A stretch of 64,000 bases of DNA from Chlorobiota bacterium (GTDB lineage Bacteria > Bacteroidota > Ignavibacteria > OLB7), in contig JADJXR010000001.1 in the NCBI GenBank assembly GCA_016710285.1, positions 682,001-746,000 on the forward strand. Reading direction: 5' to 3'. Made by a program: the position numbers and the translations under genes. Positions 26,178 to 36,100 of this stretch are shown here, one piece after another; position 1 is the stretch's first letter; each line of letters begins with the position of its first letter. Below the pieces are notes generated by a model. That model was not told the DNA's origin, searched no databases, and saw only the letters and a list, made by a program, of their open reading frames with translations.

Positions 26178-26993
26178 TTACTGCGCCCGCTCGGCTTTCA
26201 CCAAGTTCATTTCAAACCCGGTGATGAAATAGGCTCCCAACGGGTTTAGCAAGACGGTTTTGCTGTCCATTGCCCACTTCACCAAGCCGCTGTCAATGTC
26301 GAAGTCGTAGTGAAGCACCATCGAATCGCTCAGGATTGCCGGCGCGGTTGGGTTGCTCACGCTTGTGGCGGTGGCGGTCATGGTGTGGTCCGTGCTGAAC
26401 AGCCCGGTGAACGTTCCGGCAGGAACCGTTGCGGGTCGTTTGGACCGCCCCAAATGCTGTGCCTTCATCTCGGCAGAGATGGCAGTGGGACCGATTAACG
26501 GAAGGTCCACCGTTGTGGCGGTCTTAAACGATGATATCCACGTCAGCGCGTTGGTGCTTTTGGTGTCGCCAACTTTGGCCCAGCTTTTTGCCAGCTGGGA
26601 GATAAACGGGCGAATGGTTTCTGGGAACCGCTTCAGGACCTCGCCAACCGCGTCGTACTGGTGGATGGTTCCGTCGCTGTTGGTTTGCAGGTAGATGGTG
26701 TCGCGCCCGGTTTGGGTTGTGCCAGTGGAATCCAGATAGACCTGGTCAATCTTGGCAACATTGGCCTGGCCTTGATAGCTGGCCAAAAGCTCCAGCACCG
26801 TCCAGACACGCATGGTTTTGCTGGTTGCCACCGGTGCTTGGGTGGAATCACGATCATAGACCTCGTAGGTGAACTTGTCGTTCGCTTTTACCGTGAACGA
26901 CTTGTTGACTTCGGTGGTGACAGGGTCGTCGCCACAGCCGGCAATGCCGAGCATCAGAATGCTTGCCGAAGCAAGCGCAAGGAAGTTTTTCAT
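26178..26993 (-). CDS. Lipoprotein of unknown function
   Basis: The protein is 271 residues from the ATG at 26993. The signal MKNFLALASASILMLGIAGC ends in a canonical LGIAG-C lipobox (C20), and this fixes the start (an upstream ATG at 27158 adds 55 unlike residues). The mature protein is rich in Thr/Ser and beta strands, with segments such as KFTYEVYDRD and DSMVLHYDFDIDSGLVKWAMDS that resemble periplasmic or outer-membrane-attached DUF-type domains in Bacteroidota. There is no catalytic motif. It follows mdh on the same strand (162 bp after its stop), so co-transcription is possible but has no functional logic. Confidence 0.75.
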   Translation of the reverse strand: MKNFLALASASILMLGIAGCGDDPVTTEVNKSFTVKANDKFTYEVYDRDSTQAPVATSKTMRVWTVLELLASYQGQANVAKIDQVYLDSTGTTQTGRDTIYLQTNSDGTIHQYDAVGEVLKRFPETIRPFISQLAKSWAKVGDTKSTNALTWISSFKTATTVDLPLIGPTAISAEMKAQHLGRSKRPATVPAGTFTGLFSTDHTMTATATSVSNPTAPAILSDSMVLHYDFDIDSGLVKWAMDSKTVLLNPLGAYFITGFEMNLVKAERAQ

Positions 26994-27154
26994 CCGTTGA
27001 TTAAGGTTGGTTGGTTGTTGGTTTGTGTATGGAGTACGTCTGTTGAATGCTTGCAGCAGGGGAAGCCGGGCGTGCGGTCCGCCGGTTGCGCGTGGGCCGT
27101 TCATCGCCTGCCAATCGTGACGACACGGCGGGGCGAAGATTGATAACACCCCGT

Positions 27155-28078
27155 TCACTCTGGCAACCGCGCAATATTATCGCGGACGGCTTGGGCCGAG
27201 CGTCTCAGGGCCATCCGTTCTTCCTCCAGAAGGCCAATCTCCACAATTTCTTCGATGCCGTTCCGCCCCAGTTTTGTTGGAACCCCCAGCACCACATCCC
27301 GAAGCCCATACTCCCCTTCCAGCAAGGTTGCGCAGGGCAAAATCCGGCGTTTGTCGCGGGCGATGGACTCCACCATTGCGGTGATGGCCGCCGCCGGAGC
27401 GTAAAACGCGGAGCTGGTTTTCAGAAGGTCAATGATCTCGCTTCCGGCGTTGCGGGTCCGCTCAACAATCGCCGCAATCCGTTCGGGGGGGAGAAGGTGC
27501 GCCAACGGAATCCCGGCAACCGAGGCGTACCGAACCAGCGGGACCATTGCATCGCCGTGGCTCCCCACCACCAGCGCGTCAACATCTTCCACCCCGGCCT
27601 GAAGCTCTTGGGCGATAAATGCCCGCAACCGTGTGGAATCCAGCACTCCCGACATCCCAATCACCCTGCGGCGCGGCAGCCCGGTGGCGCGCAACGCCAC
27701 CCAGGTCATCTCATCCACCGGGTTGGAGACGGTGATCAGAATGGCGTTTGGGGAACGATCAACAACTTGGCGTGCAACGTTGCGGACGGTTTCGGCATTG
27801 CGGGCAAGAAGGTCGTCGCGGCTCATCCCCGCCTTGCGTGCCAGCCCAGCGGTGATGACAACGATATCGGAATTCGCCGTGGCATCGTAGCTGGTTGTGC
27901 CGGTGATGCGGCAATCGCTTTCCACCAACGGGGCGGCTTGGTACATATCCAAGGCCTTCCCATATGCCAATCCCGGAACCACATCCAATAGGACAACTTC
28001 GCGGGCAAGCTCCAGCGCGTACATCCGTTGCGCGGCGGTTGCGCCAACGTTCCCGGCACCAACAATCGAAACTTTCAT
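27155..28078 (-). CDS. mdh: Malate dehydrogenase
   Basis: A 307-residue NAD-dependent dehydrogenase of the LDH-like MDH group. Landmarks are the Rossmann GAGNVGA (7-13), Asp32 (LLDVVPG) selecting NAD, and substrate-selecting R81 in the GLARKAGMSRDDL loop, which favours oxaloacetate/malate over pyruvate. The catalytic H174 lies in VVGSHGDAMVP, with the second substrate Arg in SRDDLLARN. It interconverts malate and oxaloacetate in the TCA cycle. The length is typical (about 310 aa). Its direction and spacing suggest a single-gene unit or co-transcription with the lipoprotein downstream. An imperfect -7-like TAGCTTCG lies 38 bp upstream. Confidence 0.95.
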   Translation of the reverse strand: MKVSIVGAGNVGATAAQRMYALELAREVVLLDVVPGLAYGKALDMYQAAPLVESDCRITGTTSYDATANSDIVVITAGLARKAGMSRDDLLARNAETVRNVARQVVDRSPNAILITVSNPVDEMTWVALRATGLPRRRVIGMSGVLDSTRLRAFIAQELQAGVEDVDALVVGSHGDAMVPLVRYASVAGIPLAHLLPPERIAAIVERTRNAGSEIIDLLKTSSAFYAPAAAITAMVESIARDKRRILPCATLLEGEYGLRDVVLGVPTKLGRNGIEEIVEIGLLEEERMALRRSAQAVRDNIARLPE

Positions 28079-28293
28079 GCAGGCAATATTGCTGTTGGAT
28101 GGAAGAAAATGGTGGCGAAGCTACAAATTCCCCTGCCAAGAGGGAACGATGGAGGGAAAAAAAACTTTGTGAACTTGCCAACCAATTCGCCGCGGAAGCA
28201 CCCGCCCCACCACGGGGTAGCGGGCTTCCGCAGCGAAAGGTTTTGCGGTCCGTTTTTTGTGGCTTTGCCGCGCAGCTTTGCCTTGTTGTTCCT

Positions 28294-31200
28294 CTATCGT
28301 TTCACCACCACCCCTTGCTTCCCATGGACCTTCACAAAGTAGGTTCCGGCAGGAAGCGATTGCAGGTTTAGCGTGGCACTCCGCTGGCCATGTGGAACCC
28401 GCTGCCGCAGCAGTTCGCGCCCCTCCGCATCGGTTACTCGCAGAATGGATTCGGCAGATTCCCCCTCGGTTGCCGTGGCTTCCCAATGGACCGCCACAAA
28501 CTGGGCCGTTGGGTTTGGATAGAGCCGTATCTGGCCGCGGCCCTCTTCTCTCACTTCCTCCTCCTCCTCCACCCCCAACGCCGATTGGCCGTTCCCGCTC
28601 AAGATCAGCTGCAGGGCCGAAGTCACTCCGGTTCCATCGAAGGTGAGGGTTTCGCGGTCGGGATCGGCGCGTTGGGGAAGGCTGGGGTTCGGTTTCCAGC
28701 CGTTGGTGTGATCGTCAACATCGCGGCTCCATAGTTGGAAATTGGTTGGGCGGTCGCTTGCGCTAACGTCGGCAAACGCGCCGAACATCAGGCTATCCAC
28801 CGTGAACTGGCTGTTCTTCCCCCAGTTGCGCACAATCCAATAGCTGTTGGCAAATCGTTCGGTTCCGCTTGGCAAGCTGTCGGGCAAGGCCGCAAGGTGA
28901 TACACCGCCAACTCACCATCGGGATACACCGCCCCGGTTGCCGGAAGGTAAATGCTCAGCCCGGCGGTGTCGAACATTTTGGCCCCGCCACTGCTGGCGG
29001 CCAATCGTTGGCTTACCCCAACCGCTACCGGCGCGGTGGATGCCACGCGCAGGCCGCCTGCGTTGACCGCGTGGGTTCCGCCAACACGGTTGAACACCAG
29101 GTTCCGGTCCTGCTCGTTGAACTGATAGTAGGCCACCAGCCCCTGCGCTCCGCTCCGCGGGATCAGGTGCATCGCCTCCCGCACTTCCGCTTGGCTTAAT
29201 GGGCGGTTGTAGATTTTCAGCTCATCAATCTCCCCACGGAAATTCCCCCCTTGCCCGGGCAGCCCTCCGCCAAGCTCGAACGGAGTTGCCGAAAGGTCGA
29301 ACCCGGTGAAATCCCCATTGTACACCCAGGGTTCGCCGTTGCGATACAGGGTGACGTGATCCGGATGGACGGTCATCGCAACGTGAATCCACTTGGCGGT
29401 ATCAAGGTTGAAGGGAGAGGTGAGTTGGTACGGCACGCCGCGCCAGTAGAACGTGAGGTTTGTGTTGGCACGGTATCCCAAAAACGCGAACCCAAACCCA
29501 AACCCAACATTGCTTCCCCAGCTGGTGAGCAGTTGCGAGAACGATTGCTGGATGGTGTCCAGCTTCACCCATGCCGTCACGGTAAAGCCGGTTGCTCCGC
29601 TTAGCTCGGGGATCGGATCCAGGGTGGCTCCATCGGCGCGGCTGCTAAGGTTCAGGGCCAGCCCGGCAATCGTATCCAAATCGCACTGGCTTTCGCGGAC
29701 TTCAATCATCTGCTCAATCGTGCGGGTGCTGATTCCCTCGGGATTTTTCACAGTAAGGCTAACGCTGTAGATGCCTGGCTTCCCAAACACCACTTTTGGA
29801 TTACGGACGGAACGGGAGCTAACCCACGCCGCGCCGGGGAACTCCCACTGCCACGTTGCGCCGGTGTGGTTCAAGGCGGAGTAATCGTCGAAGCGGAAGG
29901 TGTCGCGCGGGCAGGTGCTAAGGCGTTTGTCGGCCATTGGCTGGGCCAGCGGCTTCGACGGCTCGAACAACGGGGTTTCCCAAATCCCCATGCTGCTGCC
30001 GGAACGGAGCTTGCCATCGCGGTAGAAGATCTTCAGCCCGCGAGTGTAATGGCTTACCGGAAGGCCTGTGCCAACCGGTTCCCAGTTGTTCAGCGCGTTG
30101 TTTCGGTAGAAGACCCGCCCGCCGTCGCAGGCGATATAAACTCCGCCATCGGTTCCAAGTTGGTGGATGATGTCGCTGATGTAGAAATTCTGCATGACCG
30201 CCGTGGTAAGATTCTCCCAGGTTTGGCCGCCATCGGTGGTTTTGAAGACGGTCCGCCCCGTTGCGGCGTAGCGATAGGCAACCCACAGCACGTTCGGGTC
30301 CGTTCCGCTAACGGTGATAGCGGCAACGCGGCGGTCGCGGCCGGTGGTAGCGGGCGGATTGGCGCATTGGCTCCATGTTGTTCCGCCATCGCTGGTGCGC
30401 CAGATTGCACCATCGGCGCGGGGATTCGAACGTTCGGTGACGTAGATCACCTCAGGGTTGCTGCGGCTGATCTCGATATGCTCAATGGCTGCATCAGGGT
30501 CGGGGCTGGCGAAGATGGAGTCGTAGATTGCGCCGTTGTTCAGGCTTCGCCACAGGATATTTTTCTGGCCGATCCAGACGGTGGTGTAGCAGCGCGGATC
30601 CCACGCCATCTCGCTGTACTCCATCAGGTAGTAGCTTTCGTTCGGCCACTTGCCAACAAGGAAGCGGGTTGCCGGTTGGTCGAACGCAGGGGGGATAATG
30701 TGGCCGCCGATATCGCTGTAGTAGGTGCGTCGTGCGTTCCCCGGGTTCACGTAGCCGGTTGCGGCCTCTCCGCCATCCATTCGTAGGAATCGTCCGCCAT
30801 AATTTTCGTGGATTGCGGTGTTGCCGTTGTGGTATCGTCCGCCAACCATCACGTCCTCGTTCCACCCCATATCAAAGCCCCAGAAGTCGGAGCCATTCAG
30901 CCCGTTGATGCGTGCTTCGGCGTTTTTGGTGTCGGCAAAAAAATCGGTGGAAAGGGTCATTCCGCCATCGGTGGCAATCCAGGTTTCCCCGGCCAATGCG
31001 CGCATCTCCTGGATGTCGGGATGGATTGGAAAGGGGCCGGTGTAACCGCCAACTGCGGCGAACGATGCCCCGCCGTTGGTGCTTCGGTAGGCAGTGGTGG
31101 TGGCCACAATTAGGTGATCCGCATTCTGCGCCGATGCAACGATGCTCAGGTCGTAGTAGCCTTGCCCGTTGTTCATCTTCAGGCTGTCGGTTTCGCCAAT

Positions 31201-32292
31201 GGCCGCCACGGTCCACGATTCACCACTGTTGATGCTTTTCATCACCCTGGGTCCGGCACTGGTGAGCAGCACCGCGTAGATGCGTTTTGCATCGGCGGGG
31301 GTGACGGTCATTCTTCCCTCCCCTTTTGTCAGCCCCGTTGGCCACCCCGTTGTGCGTGGGGTGAAGGAGTTGCCCATGTCGGTTGATTTCCACACCTCGT
31401 AGAACTTGGTGTCGGGGTTGTATTTCAGCACGTAGATCTGGTTCGGGTCGGCGGTGTTGATTTCCAGATCGGCAATTCCATCGGGCAAGATTTGGGTCCA
31501 ATCTTGCCCGGCGTTGGTGCTGCGGAACAGCCCCAAATTCCCCGCCGCAAAAACCATACTTGGTGCCGATGGATGGACCTCGATGTCGTTCAGCCACAGG
31601 TCCTTCAGGGTGAACAAGGTTTGCCATGTTGTTCCACCATCGTTGGTGCGGCGGATTGCGCCGGGCGCGCCCAGATAAACGATGTCAGGGTTTGTTGGGT
31701 GGATGCTGATTGCCTCGGTTTGCAGCACGTACTCCGCCCCAATCTGCTTCCATGTTTTCCCCTTATCCACCGTTTTGAATATCGCCCCCGGCTCGGTCCC
31801 GCAATACAGCACCGACGGGTTGCTGCGGGAAATATCGAACCCATAAACGTTGGCCTGCCACGGGCAAGGGGGTTGGTCGGCGCGGGACGATTTTTCCCAG
31901 AACGTCTCCATCGTCAAATTTTTCCATGGAACAGGGGCGCGCTGCGGCTGCGCGGAGTGCTCCATTTTTGGGCGGCGCATCGCCTCGATGGCATCGGGGG
32001 ATAGCTGTGCCACGCTTCCATCGGCGTTCATAAACGGCATCACTGCCCGCCGCCAACGCCGGTAAAATTTCGTCCAGTTGTTTTTGCTGAACTCGTGGGT
32101 GCGGTAGTAGGCATCGTAAGCACTGTCCAGCTGCAAGGCGTTGATGGGGGGGTGATAGAGGAACCGCGCCCAATCGGGCATATCGGCCTGCTGGGCCGGG
32201 AGCGTTAGCGGGTTCACGTACTGGGACCGGGCAACGGACCAACCGCAGCACAGCAGCAATGGAAGAAGCAAGGAAAAGCGGAAGGAAAGCAT
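28294..32292 (-). CDS. T9SS-exported BNR/PKD/LamG protein
   Basis: The protein is 1332 residues from the ATG at 32292, which starts a clear signal peptide (MLSFRFSLLLPLLLCCGWS). At least eight sortilin/BNR repeats follow (DKGKTW, DGGTTW, NAGQDW, NSGESW, NGGASF, DGGTTW, DGGQTW) over residues ~110-740. A PKD-like domain lies at about 800-890 (WQWEFPGA, GIYSVSLTVKNPEG) and a LamG/concanavalin-like domain at about 905-1070 (FTVTAWVKLD; EIDELKIYNRPLSQAEV). The last ~75 residues form a type IX sorting tail: RLYPNPTAQFVAVHW, then GRELLRQRV, and PAGTYFVKVHGKQGVVVKR. It should be exported across the outer membrane by the T9SS and attached or released. Substrate unknown; surface adhesion or glycan handling is plausible. 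Confidence 0.87.
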   Translation of the reverse strand: MLSFRFSLLLPLLLCCGWSVARSQYVNPLTLPAQQADMPDWARFLYHPPINALQLDSAYDAYYRTHEFSKNNWTKFYRRWRRAVMPFMNADGSVAQLSPDAIEAMRRPKMEHSAQPQRAPVPWKNLTMETFWEKSSRADQPPCPWQANVYGFDISRSNPSVLYCGTEPGAIFKTVDKGKTWKQIGAEYVLQTEAISIHPTNPDIVYLGAPGAIRRTNDGGTTWQTLFTLKDLWLNDIEVHPSAPSMVFAAGNLGLFRSTNAGQDWTQILPDGIADLEINTADPNQIYVLKYNPDTKFYEVWKSTDMGNSFTPRTTGWPTGLTKGEGRMTVTPADAKRIYAVLLTSAGPRVMKSINSGESWTVAAIGETDSLKMNNGQGYYDLSIVASAQNADHLIVATTTAYRSTNGGASFAAVGGYTGPFPIHPDIQEMRALAGETWIATDGGMTLSTDFFADTKNAEARINGLNGSDFWGFDMGWNEDVMVGGRYHNGNTAIHENYGGRFLRMDGGEAATGYVNPGNARRTYYSDIGGHIIPPAFDQPATRFLVGKWPNESYYLMEYSEMAWDPRCYTTVWIGQKNILWRSLNNGAIYDSIFASPDPDAAIEHIEISRSNPEVIYVTERSNPRADGAIWRTSDGGTTWSQCANPPATTGRDRRVAAITVSGTDPNVLWVAYRYAATGRTVFKTTDGGQTWENLTTAVMQNFYISDIIHQLGTDGGVYIACDGGRVFYRNNALNNWEPVGTGLPVSHYTRGLKIFYRDGKLRSGSSMGIWETPLFEPSKPLAQPMADKRLSTCPRDTFRFDDYSALNHTGATWQWEFPGAAWVSSRSVRNPKVVFGKPGIYSVSLTVKNPEGISTRTIEQMIEVRESQCDLDTIAGLALNLSSRADGATLDPIPELSGATGFTVTAWVKLDTIQQSFSQLLTSWGSNVGFGFGFAFLGYRANTNLTFYWRGVPYQLTSPFNLDTAKWIHVAMTVHPDHVTLYRNGEPWVYNGDFTGFDLSATPFELGGGLPGQGGNFRGEIDELKIYNRPLSQAEVREAMHLIPRSGAQGLVAYYQFNEQDRNLVFNRVGGTHAVNAGGLRVASTAPVAVGVSQRLAASSGGAKMFDTAGLSIYLPATGAVYPDGELAVYHLAALPDSLPSGTERFANSYWIVRNWGKNSQFTVDSLMFGAFADVSASDRPTNFQLWSRDVDDHTNGWKPNPSLPQRADPDRETLTFDGTGVTSALQLILSGNGQSALGVEEEEEVREEGRGQIRLYPNPTAQFVAVHWEATATEGESAESILRVTDAEGRELLRQRVPHGQRSATLNLQSLPAGTYFVKVHGKQGVVVKR

Positions 32293-32476
32293 AGCGGTAA
32301 GCAGAAATGGTGGAACGACCAAGAAGAAGGCTGTGTGATTGAACAGGAGGACCAGCAGTCCCGGGGGTGGGGAAGCGACAAGCAGAAACCAAAGCGGAGC
32401 GACCCACAGGCACTATGAGCCGCTCCGCAAAGAACCGTTGTGAGTTAATTACTGCGCAATCGGACTCATTGGGCTA

Positions 32477-32881
32477 TCACGGCTCCGGCAGCATACTCAT
32501 CAGCTTAGGCGTGATGAACTCAAGCTCGTGATGATGCACCTCCCCCAATTTGTCCAACGCAGAATTCCCCTCCTTCGTCAGCTTCACAAACACCTGGCGG
32601 CGGTCCTCCTTTCCTTGCTCGCGCACCACGTATCCGTGGGCGGCCAAGCGGTTTACCAGCCCGACGGTGCTGTGATGTTTGATCTGCAATCGTTCGGCAA
32701 GATCGCCGATGGTAAGCAACGCTCGGTCCGGCGTGCCCCGCAGCACAATCAGTGCTTGGTGATGTTGTGGCGTCATTCCCATTGCCAGTGCTGCGTCCTC
32801 GCTGGTGCGCAGCAGTTTCCGAAGAGCTTGGCGGAACGACGCCAGTGTCTGGAATTGTTCATTCGACAGACGTTTGGCCAT
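32477..32881 (-). CDS. MarR-family transcriptional regulator
   Basis: A 134-residue winged-helix repressor-type protein. The helical N-terminus (FQTLASFRQALRKLL), the wHTH (LTIGDLAERLQIKHHSTVGLVNRL, about 60-85) and the wing (REQGKEDRRQVFVKLTKEG) are all present, followed by a dimerisation helix. MarR proteins bind palindromes and respond to small ligands or oxidants; the ligand is unknown. The ATG at 32881 is preferred over 32971: it begins at the family N-terminus, with a GGAGG 10 nt upstream. It is transcribed alone, between the T9SS cargo gene and carB. Confidence 0.85.
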   Translation of the reverse strand: MAKRLSNEQFQTLASFRQALRKLLRTSEDAALAMGMTPQHHQALIVLRGTPDRALLTIGDLAERLQIKHHSTVGLVNRLAAHGYVVREQGKEDRRQVFVKLTKEGNSALDKLGEVHHHELEFITPKLMSMLPEP

Positions 32882-32990
32882 AGTAGGTTTTCCTCCGTAG
32901 TATTGGTTGAATGGCTGCCGAATATAGCAAAACATTATCGCGGGATATACCGCAACAGGAAAAAGCAGCAAAAAGAAAAAGAGCTACGGG

Positions 32991-33030
32991 AAAAAAAACA
33001 GAAAAAGCCAAGATTTCACCTCTTGGCTTT
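32991..33030 (-). terminator. Terminator downstream of carB
   Basis: AAAGCCAAGA/TCTTGGCTTT (10-bp stem, 33005-33030) is flanked by T tracts on both strands. On the minus strand the stem is followed by TTTTTC and another T run, which suits the end of the carB transcript. Confidence 0.75.
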
Positions 33031-33080
33031 TTTCATGTTGGCTTTTTTCACCTTGGATTTTTCACCTTGGATTTTCTCAC
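33023..33080. repeat. Degenerate four-copy 14-15 bp tandem repeat
   Basis: Four successive units begin at 33023, 33038, 33053 and 33067 (TTGGCTTTTTTCATG, TTGGCTTTTTTCACC, TTGGATTTTTCACC, TTGGATTTTCTCAC). The first shares its bases with the carB terminator stem, so the array probably grew from that hairpin arm. Confidence 0.7.
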
Positions 33081-33108
33081 AGATCATTGTGCCCTGCAAC
33101 CGCTTCCC

Positions 33109-36100
33109 TTACGGGCGATACCATTCCTGTAGCGATTGGACCTGCAAATCCGATTCGGCAAGGGACCGAAGCCCGCTTAACGCGGCGGCGGCGGCGCTGG
33201 CGGTGGTGATGAACGGGATCTTGTACTCCATCGAAACCGCGCCCATTGTTTTCTCATCGTCGCGTGCGATCTCGCCCGAGGGGGTGTTGATGACCAACCG
33301 AACCTGGCCATTGCGGATGTAATCCAACACGTTCGGCTGGCCTTCCACAATTTTCAGAATCTTGGTGTTGGCTATCCCTTGCTCGGTTAGGAATCGGCTG
33401 GTCCCATCGGTGGCAAGGATGGTGAAGCCAAGCTCGGCAAACCCCCGCAGCGTTTCGGCAACGCGGGGGCGTTTGTCGTTGTCGGAGAGCGTGGCAAAAA
33501 TTGTCCCGGCGTCTGGCAGCTGGTTGCCGCTTGCAATTCGGGCTTTCACCACCGCAAGGCCGGTCATCGAGTCAATCCCCATCACTTCCCCGGTTGAGCG
33601 CATCTCCGGCCCAAGAAACATGGAGGAGCGGGGGAACTTGCTGAAGGGGAAGACCGATTCTTTCACCGAAACGTGGTCCATCGCCATTGGCATATCGCGC
33701 AGATTGAAGCTGGCAAGCGGCTCGCCCGCCATCACCCGCGCGGCGATCTTGGCAAACGGAATCCCGGTGGCCTTGCTGACAAACGGGATGGTCCGGCTTG
33801 CACGTGGGTTCACCTCTAACACGTAGATGATCCCCCGCTGCATGGCAAATTGGATGTTCACCGGGCCAACCACCTTCAGCCCGCGCGCCAGCTTCCGGGT
33901 GTAGGCCACTATCGTCTCGAACTGCGCCCGCTCGATGTTGTACGGCGGCAGCACGCAGCTGGAATCCCCGGAATGCACCCCTGCTTCTTCGATGTGTTGC
34001 ATCACCCCCCCAACCACCACGTCGGTTCCGTCGGCCACCGCGTCAACGTCGAACTCGAAGGCTTTTTCCAGGAAATGATCAATCAGCACCGGGTGATCGG
34101 GTGAGACTTGGGCGGCGGTTTGCATGTACTCGCGGATCCGCTCGGGCCGATAGCAAATCTCCATTGCCCGCCCCCCCAAAACGTAGCTTGGGCGAACCAG
34201 CACCGGATAGCCCACCCGCTCGGCAACGGCAATCGCTTCCTCCTCGCTGGTGGCGGTTCCCCAGGCTGGAACGGGGATGTTCAGCTGCGTGATAAGGTCG
34301 CCGAACCGCTGGCGATCCTCGGCCAAGTCAATCCCTTCGGAAGATGTTCCCAGGATTCGCACCCCGGCGGACTCCAATCGTTTGGCCAGCTTCAGCGGAG
34401 TTTGTCCGCCGAAGGAGACAATCACCCCCTCGGGCTGCTCGTGTTCGATGATGTTCATCACATCCTCGAAGGTCAGTGGCTCAAAATAGAGTTTGTCGGT
34501 AACGTCGTAGTCGGTGCTGACGGTCTCCGGATTGCAATTGACCATGATGACCTCGCACCCCTGCTCGCGAAGGGCCATCACGGCATGGACGCAGCAGTAA
34601 TCGAACTCAATCCCCTGCCCAATTCGGTTTGGCCCGCCCCCCAGAATAATCACCTTGCGGCGGTCGGAGCGGATGGACTCGTTCTCTTCCTCGTAGGTGG
34701 AGTAGTGGTAGGGGGTGAAGGCTTGGAACTCCGCAGCGCAGGTGTCCACCGTTTTGAAGACCGGCACAACGCCAAGCGATTTCCGCAAGGCGCGGATTTC
34801 CGGCTCGGTCCGGTCCCACAGCCAAGCAAGCTGGCGGTCGCTGAAACCGAACTGCTTCGCCTGCCAGACCAGCTCCCGGAACTCTTCGGCAGTGGCGATT
34901 GCCGTGGCTGCCTGAAGCTCACCTCCGTTTCCGGCAGCTGAGTTTGCGGGGCTGAATTCCGGCATCGCCCATCCGTTCTGCTCCGTCATTTCTTTGGCCA
35001 CTGCGGCGGCATCGCGAAGCTGTTGCTCCATCTCCACAATCTGAGCCATTTGGTCAACGAACCAGGGATCGTAGGCGGCAATCTCAAAAATTTCTTCGAT
35101 GGAGATTCCCAATTTCAGCGCGTCGTAGATGTCGAAGATGGAGGTGGAAGTCCGTTTGTGCAGGCGCGTTTTTGTGTCGGCACGGGCGGCTTCTAACTCG
35201 GCTGGGGCCATTGCGGCGGTGGCGTAGCGGTCCTTTCCGTCGCCGCCCAAGCCGTAGCGATCTTGCTCAAGGGAACGAATCGCTTTTTGCAGAGCCTCCT
35301 TGAACGTGCGTCCAAACGCCATTGCTTCCCCCACCGACTTCATCTGCACGCCAAGCTGGTCCTCCACCCCTTTGAATTTTGGGAAATCCCAGCGGGGGAT
35401 TTTCACCACAACGTAGTCAATGGTCGGTTCGAAGCTGGCGGGCGTTAGCCGGGTGATGTCGTTCGGGATTTCATCCAGGGTGTAGCCAATGGCCAGCTTT
35501 GCGGCAATCTTCGCGATTGGAAACCCGGTGGCTTTGGAGGCCAGCGCCGATGAACGGGAAACACGCGGGTTCATCTCGATAACGATCAGCCGGCCGTCCG
35601 CTGGGTTCTGGGCAAACTGGACGTTGGACCCGCCGGTCTCCACCCCAATTTCCCGCATGATCCGGATTGCGGCATCGCGCATTCGCTGATACTCACGATC
35701 GGTAAGGGTTTGGGCCGGCGCGCAGGTGATGGAGTCGCCGGTGTGGACCCCCATCGGGTCCACGTTTTCGATGGAGCAGATGATGGTGACGTTATCTTTT
35801 TTGTCGCGCATCACCTCCAACTCATACTCCTTCCATCCAATGATGGACTCCTCCACCAGCACCCGATGGATCGGCGAAGCGTTCAGGCCGAACTCCAATT
35901 TCTGGCGATACTCCTCCATGTTGTAGGCCACTCCGCCGCCGGTTCCCCCCAACGTAAACGAGGGACGAATGATTGCGGGGAAGCCGATCTGCTGGACCAC
36001 CTCCATCCCCTGTTCCAGGGTGTCCACGAAGCCGCCGCGTGCCATTTCCAAGCCAGCGTTGTTCATGGCCTCCAGGAACAGCTCGCGATCCTCCGCTTTT

